Below are positions 15,084 to 22,006 of a DNA stretch of 45,573 bases, piece by piece. The notes below the pieces were generated by a model. That model worked only from the letters and a program-made list of their open reading frames with translations. It did no database searches and was not told where the DNA came from. The position numbers were made by a program, and so were the translations under genes. Origin of the DNA: UBA920 sp038257015 (GTDB taxonomy: Bacteria > Patescibacteriota > Doudnabacteria > UBA920); NCBI GenBank assembly GCA_038257015.1, contig JBBSJS010000002.1, forward strand, positions 1 through 45,573, given 5' to 3'. How positions within the stretch are numbered: the first letter of the stretch is position 1; every line of letters begins with the position of its first letter.

Positions 15084-16088
15084 ATGGCATCAATTTGGGT
15101 AAAAAATATTAGCTTGCGTCACTTATTGGATTTGTTCTTTGCTTCGGCTGTTGCTGCTGTTTTAGTGACTCGAGTTTTTTTAGCGATTAGTGGCTATCCG
15201 TCCATTGGTGGTGATAGTCTTCACATTGCTCATGTATTATGGGGAGGTTTCTTTATGTTAGCTGCCAACATTCTCTTGTTATCATTTTTAGGTAATCGGG
15301 TTAGAAACCTAGCAGCCGTTATTGGTGGAATTGGATTTGGGTTATTTATAGATGAAGTAGGGAAGTTTATCACTCGCGATAACAATTACTTTTTCCAGCC
15401 TAGTATCATGATTATCTATTTGGTTTTTGTAGGACTGTATTTTATTTTCCGAGAACTAGAAGAGCGCTCAAGTGTGTCTGAGTCAGACAAAGTGGTAAAC
15501 GCAATCGGTTTGGCACAAGACTATTATTTAGAAGACTTTGATTTTGGAGAGCAGAAGCATTTAAAAGATTTATTGCAAGAAATCTCACCGCAGAACCCAT
15601 TACACCCTGCATTGCTTGAGCTGGCAAACAAAAAAGATCTTAGATCGGTTAACGGGAGACTGTACTTGATTCAGCGGTTCGCTGGTAGACAATTTTTAAA
15701 ACTGATTAATCATCCGTGGTTTGTTCAAATTACAGTTTTTCTATTTTTCGTGCAGGCTATATTAATTAGCTTATCCTTGTCAGCCTTCAAGCCTCAAGCT
15801 TTTTTAAGTTTAAGTGAAACAATTATTTTGGTATTTGGCTTCATGAGTGCAGCGATTGCTTCAATCTATTTTTTCTGGGGATTATTGAAATACCGCCGTA
15901 ATATCACTACCGCTTACCGTTATTTCTATCGCTCGAACTTGTTGTTGGTACTAATCACTCAACCTTTCATTTTTTACATCGCAACATTTGTACCTCTAAT
16001 CGCTTTAGCAATCAACCTAACTAGCTTGTTCTGCCTACGCTATATTATAGATAAGCAGCTTCATTTAGTTGGAAAGGAACCCAGGTAA
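15084..16088 (+). CDS. Polytopic membrane protein of unknown function
   Basis: I chose the ATG at 15084 (MASIWVKNISLRHLL, 334 residues), because the frame's earlier ATG at 15012 lies inside the tRNA terminator and a TATAAT at 15053-15058 precedes 15084. There are about seven hydrophobic segments: four in the first 125 residues, then a hydrophilic cytosolic region (about 125-215), then three more. The N-terminal part has 'HIAHVLWGGFFMLAANILLL' and 'GGIGFGLFIDEVGKFIT'; the paired His and the DEVGK motif look conserved but I do not know the family. Its 3' end overlaps the convergent dus gene by 28 bases. Confidence 0.8.
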   Translation: MASIWVKNISLRHLLDLFFASAVAAVLVTRVFLAISGYPSIGGDSLHIAHVLWGGFFMLAANILLLSFLGNRVRNLAAVIGGIGFGLFIDEVGKFITRDNNYFFQPSIMIIYLVFVGLYFIFRELEERSSVSESDKVVNAIGLAQDYYLEDFDFGEQKHLKDLLQEISPQNPLHPALLELANKKDLRSVNGRLYLIQRFAGRQFLKLINHPWFVQITVFLFFVQAILISLSLSAFKPQAFLSLSETIILVFGFMSAAIASIYFFWGLLKYRRNITTAYRYFYRSNLLLVLITQPFIFYIATFVPLIALAINLTSLFCLRYIIDKQLHLVGKEPR

Positions 16089-17044
16089 GAAGTTAATACC
16101 GCTTGCACTTGTTGAGTATCCTTAGTTTCGTACAGGTCAGCGCGAAGTTCTGCTGCGCCATCAAAACCATTAATGTAAGCTTTAAAGTGTCGCTTCATTA
16201 CATCAAAAGGTTTGGTGCTGGTTTGAATAAAAATTTCATCATACATTAAAACATGTTCAAGTAAGGCTTGAATTTTTTCTTTATCTGAAGGGGAGTGGTT
16301 GTCTTTGTTGAACAACCACGGATTGCCAAAAATTCCACGACCAATCATTACTCCGTCACATCCAGAAGTCTCAGCTTTTTCTCGAGCTTCATCTAAAGTA
16401 GCGACATCGCCGTTACCAATAATAAGAGGTTTGGTTTCTGGGGTTGTTTGTTCTGTTATAAACTTCACGATTTCTGGCATTAATTCCCAGTGAGCGGGAA
16501 CCTTAGACATTTCTTTTCGAGTGCGTAAATGCACGGCAACAGCGGCTGGTTGCGCCTCTAATAAAGTACTAATCCACTCATGCCAATCTACTATCGTGTC
16601 GCCAATACGAATTTTTATGGAAGTTGCAATATTGGGCGCGCCTTCCTGACAAGCTTGAATTATTTCTTTGGCCAGTTCTGGGGTGCGAAACAAAGCAGCG
16701 CATGAACCACCTTTGATAATATTTTTATCTGGACAACCCATATTTATATCGATGCCATCAAAGCCAAGTTCTTGCACAAGTTGAGCAGTCTTAAAAAAGT
16801 TTTCAGGCTTGGTGCCAAACACTTGTGCCACAATCGGATGCTCTTCTTCTGAAAATAATAAATGATGCATCAACTTTTTTTGAGCAACACTAGTTAGGCC
16901 GTCGGTAGAAGTAAACTCTGTATAAAAAACATCGGGCTTGCCGTACTTAGCAATAATTTTTCTGAAAGCCGCATCAGTTACATCATACATCGGCGCTAAC
17001 GCAAAAAATGGTTGCGGTAAATTGTTCCAAAATCCTTTAGTCAT
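16061..17044 (-). CDS. dus: tRNA-dihydrouridine synthase
   Basis: A 327-residue FMN-dependent TIM-barrel enzyme. It starts 'MTKGFWNNLPQPFFALAPMYDVTDAAFR', has the Dus signature 'GIDINMGCPDKNIIKGGSCAALF' with catalytic C115, 'ATSIKIRIG' and 'IIGNGDV...GCDGVMIGRGIFGNPWLF'. It reduces uridines in the tRNA D-loop. The start at 17044 is preferred to one 12 codons earlier because TATAAT ends 7 bases upstream with TTGATA 17 bases before it. It is divergent from the kinase gene and overlaps the upstream membrane gene 3' to 3'. Confidence 0.92.
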   Translation of the reverse strand: MTKGFWNNLPQPFFALAPMYDVTDAAFRKIIAKYGKPDVFYTEFTSTDGLTSVAQKKLMHHLLFSEEEHPIVAQVFGTKPENFFKTAQLVQELGFDGIDINMGCPDKNIIKGGSCAALFRTPELAKEIIQACQEGAPNIATSIKIRIGDTIVDWHEWISTLLEAQPAAVAVHLRTRKEMSKVPAHWELMPEIVKFITEQTTPETKPLIIGNGDVATLDEAREKAETSGCDGVMIGRGIFGNPWLFNKDNHSPSDKEKIQALLEHVLMYDEIFIQTSTKPFDVMKRHFKAYINGFDGAAELRADLYETKDTQQVQAVLTSYLGSFPTK

Positions 17045-17051
17045 AGGATAA

Positions 17052-17080
17052 ATTATAGCGTCTGTAAGGTAATTTATCAA
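17052..17080 (-). promoter_or_regulatory. Promoter of dus
   Basis: On the minus strand: TTGATA, 17 bases, TATAAT, ending 7 bases before the ATG. A leaderless arrangement. Confidence 0.8.
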
Positions 17081-17090
17081 TGAACAGCTA

Positions 17091-17119
17091 TTGACTTAAT
17101 AGCGCAAATTCACTATACT
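17091..17119 (+). promoter_or_regulatory. Promoter of the dTMP kinase-like gene
   Basis: TTGACT, 17 bases, TATACT. Unlike dus next door it leaves a leader of about 32 bases carrying a GGGGG SD. Confidence 0.78.
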
Positions 17120-17157
17120 TATGCCAGTATTTTACATCTATAGTTGGGGGAAACAAT

Positions 17158-17805
17158 ATGTCAAAGCCGTATCCAGGCACTTGGATAATTATTGAAGGTG
17201 GTGATGGCTATGGTAAGACAGAACAAGAACGGAAACTCAAACAGTCGTTATTGTCTCTAGAATATCCCGTAGTCGAAGAGCCGGTTCGTGAACCAGGTGG
17301 AACTGTCGTTGGTGAACAAGTTCGTGAATTTTTGGTAAAACCAGAATTTAGCGAATACATCAGCCCAGTGAGTCAAGTTCTTGGTCATAACTTCGCTCGT
17401 TCAGTTTTAATTCATTCTCGAATTTCTAAACTATTAGAAGCGGGGAAAATCATTATTTCTGATCGCAGTTGGATAAGCACCATTGCTTATCAAGGCTTTG
17501 CTGAGAAAGCGAACTTACCAGCTGTGATTTCAATTTGTGAATTTGCGTTGTCAGGTTATATGCCGACACACATTTTTATTTTAGATGTTTCAGTCGAAGA
17601 AGCTCGGCATCGCTTAAAACAGCGAGGTGAAGTATTAAGTTTTTACGACGAGAAGCCAGTTGAATTTCATCAGAAAGTTCACGAAGGTTATCATTGGGCG
17701 GCAAAACGATACAAAGACATCGTGACGGTCGTCGATGGGGAAAAGTTAATCGATGAAGTTGCAGCCGAAATCTTAGCTCGCACTTTGAAGATTATTGAAT
17801 TGTAA
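17158..17805 (+). CDS. tmk: Thymidylate kinase (dTMP kinase-like)
   Basis: 215 residues with the P-loop 'IIEGGDGYGKT' (K20-T21), 'EPVREPGGTVVGEQVREFL' (the substrate-binding EPGGT region), 'IISDRSWISTIAYQG' (the DR[YW] motif) and a lid region around 'RHRLKQRGE'. It phosphorylates dTMP to dTDP with ATP. The length is normal for Tmk. The leader has a GGGGG SD about 9 bases before the ATG. It is monocistronic with a terminator at 17834. P-loop deoxynucleoside kinases are a near alternative, but EPGGT favours Tmk. Confidence 0.85.
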   Translation: MSKPYPGTWIIIEGGDGYGKTEQERKLKQSLLSLEYPVVEEPVREPGGTVVGEQVREFLVKPEFSEYISPVSQVLGHNFARSVLIHSRISKLLEAGKIIISDRSWISTIAYQGFAEKANLPAVISICEFALSGYMPTHIFILDVSVEEARHRLKQRGEVLSFYDEKPVEFHQKVHEGYHWAAKRYKDIVTVVDGEKLIDEVAAEILARTLKIIEL

Positions 17806-17833
17806 TCACTGCTTGCTCAGTGAGATTCTTATA

Positions 17834-17868
17834 CAGGTTTGAAGTTTCCACTTTGAACCTGTTTTTTT
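17834..17868 (+). terminator. Terminator of tmk
   Basis: CAGGTT-TG-AAGT, loop TTCC, ACTT-TG-AACCTG, then TTTTTTT. Confidence 0.82.
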
Positions 17869-17876
17869 ATAAAAAA

Positions 17877-17898
17877 GCAGACTAATTTCTTAGTCTGC
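17877..17898 (-). terminator. Terminator of the beta-barrel-like gene
   Basis: GCAGACTAA, loop, TTAGTCTGC. On the minus strand it is followed by TTTTTTAT. It sits back to back with the tmk terminator. Confidence 0.82.
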
Positions 17899-17922
17899 AA
17901 CAGAACTTTCTGTGTCTGTAAA

Positions 17923-18711
17923 TTAGTTGTATCGGATGAAAAACCCGGTACCGAACCCATTTCGGATGTGAATTGGTCTTGACGACCAAGGTTTTAAGTA
18001 ACCAATTTTTGGCCCGAAACAAATTCTTCCTACTTGAAAGCCCACTTCAAACTCAGTGTTAAGTAGAGTTCTTCTGTTTGGTTGAATACTGCCTGTATCG
18101 TAAATAAATTCGGTGCGATTACTTACAAATAGTTGTTCGCTTTTCCATTTTGACTCAACACCGCCAGTCCACGCTACACCTTTGGTCACTTTGTCGTAAC
18201 TATAACGCCGGCCAAAGTTGTCGATTGGAAAGTAGAAATCCATTCGCATAAATGGCTCAATTCCTATTTTCTCACCACCGAAATGTTTAGCGATTTTTCC
18301 ACCGACTCTTCCGTAATTGAAATGTCGAGAGTATCCAACCTCAGCATCTGCTGTGACTTGGAAATTGTCCAAATCTCTCGATGTGCCAACAGCAAACCCG
18401 TAAAAGTATTCTGTTTGATCACGCTTCATCGGTTTACCTAACTTGGTTTGAAGCCAAGTGGTCTGCTTACCAGAAATGTTTACAAAACGAAAAGCTGTAT
18501 TAGCACTAGAAGATTCCAGTAGCTCAACACCGTTTGGTGTGGTCACTTCAGAAGTAAAACTTATTTCCGCCGATGGCCGCCATGAACGCTTTTGTTTGCG
18601 CTTTTCTTGTTCAATATCTTTCATGACAGTCATCTGTGATGGTTCTCCCTGCGAGAACGCTCCAATGTACAATGCAAACACAACAGCCAAAATCCATATC
18701 AACTTTTTCAC
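17923..18711 (-). CDS. Secreted protein resembling a small beta-barrel, function unknown
   Basis: 262 residues from a GTG start with a perfect AGGAGG SD. The N-terminus 'MKKLIWILAVVFALYIGAFSQG' is a clear signal peptide without a lipobox. After a basic stretch ('EQEKRKQKRSW') the chain has repeated alternating polar/aromatic strands: 'TEYFYGFAVGTSRD', 'FQVTADAEVGYSRHFNYG', 'IGIEPFMRMDFYFPI', 'FVSNRTEFIYDTG', 'TEFEVGFQVGRICFG', ending 'GTGFFIRYN'. This is the look of an outer-membrane barrel, odd in a lineage thought to have a single membrane. I do not recognise a family. Its own promoter (TTGAAC-16-TATAAT) faces the promoter of the divergent neighbour. Confidence 0.72.
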   Translation of the reverse strand: MKKLIWILAVVFALYIGAFSQGEPSQMTVMKDIEQEKRKQKRSWRPSAEISFTSEVTTPNGVELLESSSANTAFRFVNISGKQTTWLQTKLGKPMKRDQTEYFYGFAVGTSRDLDNFQVTADAEVGYSRHFNYGRVGGKIAKHFGGEKIGIEPFMRMDFYFPIDNFGRRYSYDKVTKGVAWTGGVESKWKSEQLFVSNRTEFIYDTGSIQPNRRTLLNTEFEVGFQVGRICFGPKIGYLKPWSSRPIHIRNGFGTGFFIRYN

Positions 18712-18760
18712 AATCTTTTCCTCCTGTGTGATTTGTCTACGAATTCAGAAACTAGAGTTC

Positions 18761-18788
18761 ATTATATCTGAACTTTAGTTTTGTTCAA
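18761..18788 (-). promoter_or_regulatory. Promoter of the beta-barrel-like gene
   Basis: On the minus strand: TTGAAC (18788-18783), 16 bases, TATAAT (18766-18761). The mRNA has a leader of about 40 bases with AGGAGG. Confidence 0.75.
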
Positions 18789-18793
18789 GGAAG

Positions 18794-18822
18794 TTGACCT
18801 TTCTCTTGTAAATCTCTATTAT
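18794..18822 (+). promoter_or_regulatory. Promoter of the 207-residue unknown gene
   Basis: TTGACC, 17 bases, TATTAT. It stands only 5 bases from the -35 of the divergent promoter, so the two -35 regions are back to back and a shared regulator is plausible. Confidence 0.72.
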
Positions 18823-18863
18823 TGACCCATAGATTGAATATTTCAGTCCATAGGAGGAACGAT

Positions 18864-19487
18864 ATGAATGCTTTTAGTGAAGTCTTTGGTAGCTTAGAAA
18901 GCGCAAAAGAGTTAGGTAAAATTGATTTTTATTCTGCAGGGATCAGTCAGTTTATAATCCCTGACCCAACTGTAAATTTACTAGGTGGTAATCAGTGGAT
19001 TGATTGGATTATGTATCCTACAGAAACAATTTTCGATTCAATGAAACTGAACCAAATTCTGTTTGATGTTTGTCCAATTCAGTTTATGCCGTCAGCTGTT
19101 AAGCAGTTTGAGGATCGCGGATTCCGTATGGACTTCGGTTATATCAAATGCTTTCAAAAGCTGGGTCAAGCCAAACATACAATGACGACTGAGTTCGAAA
19201 TTGACGATGAAGCAGGCTTGATTGATAAAATTAACCATGTTTACAGGTCATCTACCACCGAACTTAACCGACGCGTTATGGTTTATTTATTGCCAAATAA
19301 GGAAATCGCGGAGATTTTGTATCCCCGTGACGACAATTATGATGACTTGCAAGAAATTCCAGTAGGTCTGTCGCGGATTGGCATTGATGGTCAACTTTAC
19401 ACAAAGTTCAAAACAAATGGTAAACCACAACCTGAGCGACTAAAGTTTCTTGCGCGCGTCAAGAATATCATTTCCAAGGCTGCGTAG
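18864..19487 (+). CDS. Hypothetical protein, 207 residues, SD-type start
   Basis: I chose the ATG at 18864 (MNAFSEVFGSLESAKEL) because AGGAGG lies 7 bases upstream. The frame is open 14 codons earlier, but that would place the start over the -10 box. The protein is soluble and mixed alpha/beta, with no signal peptide or membrane segment and no motif I know. 'VNLLGGNQWIDWIMYPTETIFDSM' and 'LPNKEIAEILYPRDDNYDDL' are the most distinctive stretches. It is divergent from the barrel-like gene and ends in a terminator shared with the recombinase. Confidence 0.75.
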   Translation: MNAFSEVFGSLESAKELGKIDFYSAGISQFIIPDPTVNLLGGNQWIDWIMYPTETIFDSMKLNQILFDVCPIQFMPSAVKQFEDRGFRMDFGYIKCFQKLGQAKHTMTTEFEIDDEAGLIDKINHVYRSSTTELNRRVMVYLLPNKEIAEILYPRDDNYDDLQEIPVGLSRIGIDGQLYTKFKTNGKPQPERLKFLARVKNIISKAA

Positions 19488-19508
19488 AATACTTTTCGTT
19501 CTAAATAC

Positions 19509-19538
19509 TGGCGCGCTTTTATTAGCGCGCTATTTTTT
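19509..19538. terminator. Bidirectional terminator between the 207-residue gene and xer
   Basis: GCGCGC (19511-19516), 8-base loop, GCGCGC (19525-19530), then TATTTTTTAT. It overlaps the recombinase stop codon on the other strand. Confidence 0.8.
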
Positions 19539-20501
19539 ATTATGGAACTTTCTATGAACATCACGTAATTGTTTGTTTGTCACATGAGTATAAATTTGCG
19601 TTGTGGTAATTGATGCGTGACCAAGTAAGGTTTGAACACTACGAATATCAGCTCCATTTTGTAGCAAGTCTGTTGCAAATGAATGTCTGAACGTGTGAGG
19701 TGTCACTTTGTGCAAAATTCCTGCAAAACCTGCGTACTTTTTCACCATTCGCTGCACGCTTCTTGGTGTTAATCCTGCGATATCCCGGTTATTACCGCCA
19801 ATGGCTTCAATCTGCTTGGTTACTGAATTACCGACTTGAGAATGACTTACAAACAAAGCTGGATTATTGTCGGTGCGTTTTTTTAAGTATTCTCTAATGC
19901 ATTTAACAGCTTCATCGGACAAGAAAACCAAACGTAATTTGTCTCCTTTACCACGTACAGTAAATTCGCCGCGTTCCAAATTAAGTTGCTTGATGTTTAA
20001 TTGTACTAGTTCTGAAATACGCACACCGCTGGAAAATAATATGGTTAAAATTGTTCTGTCACGAAGTCTCATGATTTCTGATTCTTCATGCTTTAACGCT
20101 TCCATGATTCGCTCAATTTCTTCGTTAGCTAAAATTTCTACTTCGCGCGACGGTGGTTTGGCAAGCTCAATTTTTTCCGCTGATAAAGTTTCAACATCGC
20201 GCTTGGCTAAATATTTCAAAAAAGCCCGCACAGCGATTACATGATAGTTTTGAGTGGAAAGTTTTAAAGTTCGGCCAGTGCGTTCATCGCTCAGGCGGTT
20301 CAAGTACAAACGATAGGAGCGGACGGTTTCTAAGGTGATTTGCTCAGGCTTTAATATGTCATTATTTTTGCAAAATTGAGCAAAACGTGAGAGGTAATGG
20401 TGATAATTTCGAATAGTGAGAGGACTCTTATTTTTTTCAATTTCACAGTATTCGAGGAACTCGCGAACAAATTTATCGATACGGGAATCTTTTGAAGACA
20501 T
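19530..20501 (-). CDS. xerC: Tyrosine recombinase, XerC/XerD-like
   Basis: 323 residues: an N-terminal SAM-like core-binding domain (about 8-100) and a catalytic domain with R161 ('SGVRISEL'), H269xxR272 ('TPHTFRHSFATDLL'), H295 ('LLGHASITTTQIY') and the nucleophile Y304. All catalytic residues are present. Such single Xer proteins resolve chromosome dimers at dif; an integrase of a nearby element is a second possibility given the unusual genes at 17158-19487. I see no dif-like site in the window. The length is about 25 residues more than E. coli XerC. Confidence 0.88.
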   Translation of the reverse strand: MSSKDSRIDKFVREFLEYCEIEKNKSPLTIRNYHHYLSRFAQFCKNNDILKPEQITLETVRSYRLYLNRLSDERTGRTLKLSTQNYHVIAVRAFLKYLAKRDVETLSAEKIELAKPPSREVEILANEEIERIMEALKHEESEIMRLRDRTILTILFSSGVRISELVQLNIKQLNLERGEFTVRGKGDKLRLVFLSDEAVKCIREYLKKRTDNNPALFVSHSQVGNSVTKQIEAIGGNNRDIAGLTPRSVQRMVKKYAGFAGILHKVTPHTFRHSFATDLLQNGADIRSVQTLLGHASITTTQIYTHVTNKQLRDVHRKFHNKK

Positions 20502-20657
20502 AATTTTTTTCTTATTTTTATTTCAATTGCACCTAGATTTACCAGGAAAGGTAAGTATTAATTTAATAATACTCCCGCGCCGTAAAATATTCAATTGTGC
20601 GACATGGCAATTTCGCTTGGTTTTGTTATAATTAAGGCAGATTATTTTCTTCAAACT

Positions 20658-21443
20658 GTGTATAACAATTTCGAAAATTCTCCAGTTCCATCCGAGAATG
20701 AGGATGAAGAAACTCCTCACTTCTCCGAAGTCGAACTAGAGCAAATTAAAACTGAGTTTGCCAAACCTTTTTCAGACGAAGAGGTTGATTCTGTTTGGAA
20801 AAGTTTATCACAGCTAAGACCTTCTGCTTATCCGCCGAAAAAGGAGTTGCTTCATCGTGATTTAGGCGGACTAGATTACAAAATATACGCGACTCATTTT
20901 GGCGAGACTCGCTGTTTAATTTTCCAGTTACTCACTGAAGATCATCAGAAACCTGCGGAAATTATTTTTGAGCAAGATATTTATAACAAGCCAGGTGTTT
21001 GGGAGATGCCGCATCGCATTGTCCGAACCGGTGAATTAGGGATTAGCGGAACAGATTTTCTTCAAAAAGCTGAAGAATATCTACAAGAGTTAAAAGAAAA
21101 AAAGTTTGATAAAGTTGATTCTATAGAAGTTGATAGTAGTCAGGCTAAAGTGATAAATTGGCTCATTAAAAATGGTTATGAGGTAGCAGATGAAGAAAGT
21201 AAACAAAAACTTGAAGACTACAAGAATAACCCAGAGGACTTTGAAGAAATCTTTATTGATAACGAAGACGGAGTTCCTGAAAAAGACTTATTTCTAATAA
21301 AGAAGAGTGAAATAGATTACCAAGCTTTAGAAAAATCGACAATAGGACAAGTTGATGGAATTAGAGAAATTCAGGTTAGCTTATACACTATGAAAACATT
21401 GTCTGGAATAGTTAGAATTCACTTACAAAAGACTTTTAAGTAG
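20658..21443 (+). CDS. Hypothetical acidic protein, possible acetyltransferase-like fold
   Basis: The frame is open from 20595, but a TATAAT at 20627-20632 puts the likely transcript start near 20639. I therefore chose the GTG at 20658 (MYNNFENSPVPSENEDEE, 261 residues). The protein is soluble and acidic. The segment 'SSQAKVINWLIKNGYEVADEESKQKLEDYK' resembles the closing motif of GNAT-type proteins, which is only weak evidence. 'RIVRTGELGISGTDFLQKAEEYLQEL' is another distinctive stretch. It precedes rpsO but has separate promoters. Confidence 0.72.
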   Translation: MYNNFENSPVPSENEDEETPHFSEVELEQIKTEFAKPFSDEEVDSVWKSLSQLRPSAYPPKKELLHRDLGGLDYKIYATHFGETRCLIFQLLTEDHQKPAEIIFEQDIYNKPGVWEMPHRIVRTGELGISGTDFLQKAEEYLQELKEKKFDKVDSIEVDSSQAKVINWLIKNGYEVADEESKQKLEDYKNNPEDFEEIFIDNEDGVPEKDLFLIKKSEIDYQALEKSTIGQVDGIREIQVSLYTMKTLSGIVRIHLQKTFK

Positions 21444-21468
21444 ATTTGCTTTATTTAAGCTAATTTGA

Positions 21469-21546
21469 TATAATCCACTTAGTTAATCAATTATTACGCA
21501 GTGGAATATACTGCCATTGACGTGCAGAGGTTTTAGCGATAAAACC
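21469..21546 (+). promoter_or_regulatory. rpsO promoter and structured leader (probable S15 autoregulation site)
   Basis: TATAAT at 21469-21474 starts an 80-base leader. It contains CTGC/GCAG (21511-21514 with 21524-21527) and a perfect 7-bp hairpin, GGTTTTA / loop GCGA / TAAAACC (21529-21546), 15 bases ahead of the rpsO ATG. S15 represses its own mRNA in several bacteria through leader structures that mimic its 16S site; that this one does so is inference. Confidence 0.6.
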
Positions 21547-21561
21547 GGAAAGAAAGTATAT

Positions 21562-21840
21562 ATGTTATCCAAGAAAGACAAAGAATCTATTATCAAAAAG
21601 TTCCAAACTCACAAAGGTGATACCGGAAGCCCTGAGGTTCAGGTGGCCGTGCTTACCAAAGAGATTGAAGAGGTAAGTGAACATTTGAAAATTCACCGTA
21701 AAGATAATCACTCCCGCCGTGGACTTCTTAAAATGGTAGGTAATCGTCGTCGTCTACTTCGTTATTTGAAGACTGAAGATGAAAAGCGCTACGAGAAATT
21801 GACTGATAAGTTGAAGTTGAAGCGCGACGTTAGCAATTAG
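21562..21840 (+). CDS. rpsO: Ribosomal protein S15
   Basis: 92 residues from the ATG at 21562 (MLSKKDKESIIKKFQTHKGDTGSPEVQVAVLT). The S15 signature 'HKGDTGSPEVQVA', 'HRKDNHSRRGLLKMVGNRRRLLRYL' is complete. A frame extension to 21517 lies within the leader hairpins and is rejected. S15 binds 16S rRNA early in 30S assembly. It is followed by pnp, the conserved rpsO-pnp pairing. Confidence 0.97.
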   Translation: MLSKKDKESIIKKFQTHKGDTGSPEVQVAVLTKEIEEVSEHLKIHRKDNHSRRGLLKMVGNRRRLLRYLKTEDEKRYEKLTDKLKLKRDVSN

Positions 21841-21847
21841 TATTGTC

Positions 21848-21883
21848 TTGAAGCCTCATTTCAATTTTGAAACGAGGCTTCAA
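21848..21883 (+). terminator. Long rpsO-pnp intergenic hairpin
   Basis: TTGAAGCCTC-A-TTTCAA, loop TT, TTGAAA-C-GAGGCTTCAA: 16 pairs with one mismatch. Only a weak T-rich tail follows, so it may be a leaky terminator or an mRNA-end stabiliser, allowing some readthrough into pnp. Confidence 0.7.
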
Positions 21884-21924
21884 TTAATATAAGAAACACA
21901 ATTAAACACAATTGCAAGGACAGG

Positions 21925-21970
21925 TTCCAAGAGTAGAGTAAAAAAATATTTTTTTCTTCTACTTTTGGAA
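21925..21970 (+). promoter_or_regulatory. Long duplex in the pnp leader
   Basis: Arms 21925-21946 and 21949-21970 are complementary over 22 positions with two G-U pairs and one mismatch; the apex is the A/T-rich run. It stands 36 bases before the pnp ATG. In E. coli an RNase III-cut duplex in the pnp leader mediates PNPase self-repression. This is structurally analogous; the mechanism here is inference. Confidence 0.7.
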
Positions 21971-22006
21971 ACTTATCGTACTTTGTGATTGTAAGAAGGT
22001 AAGAGT

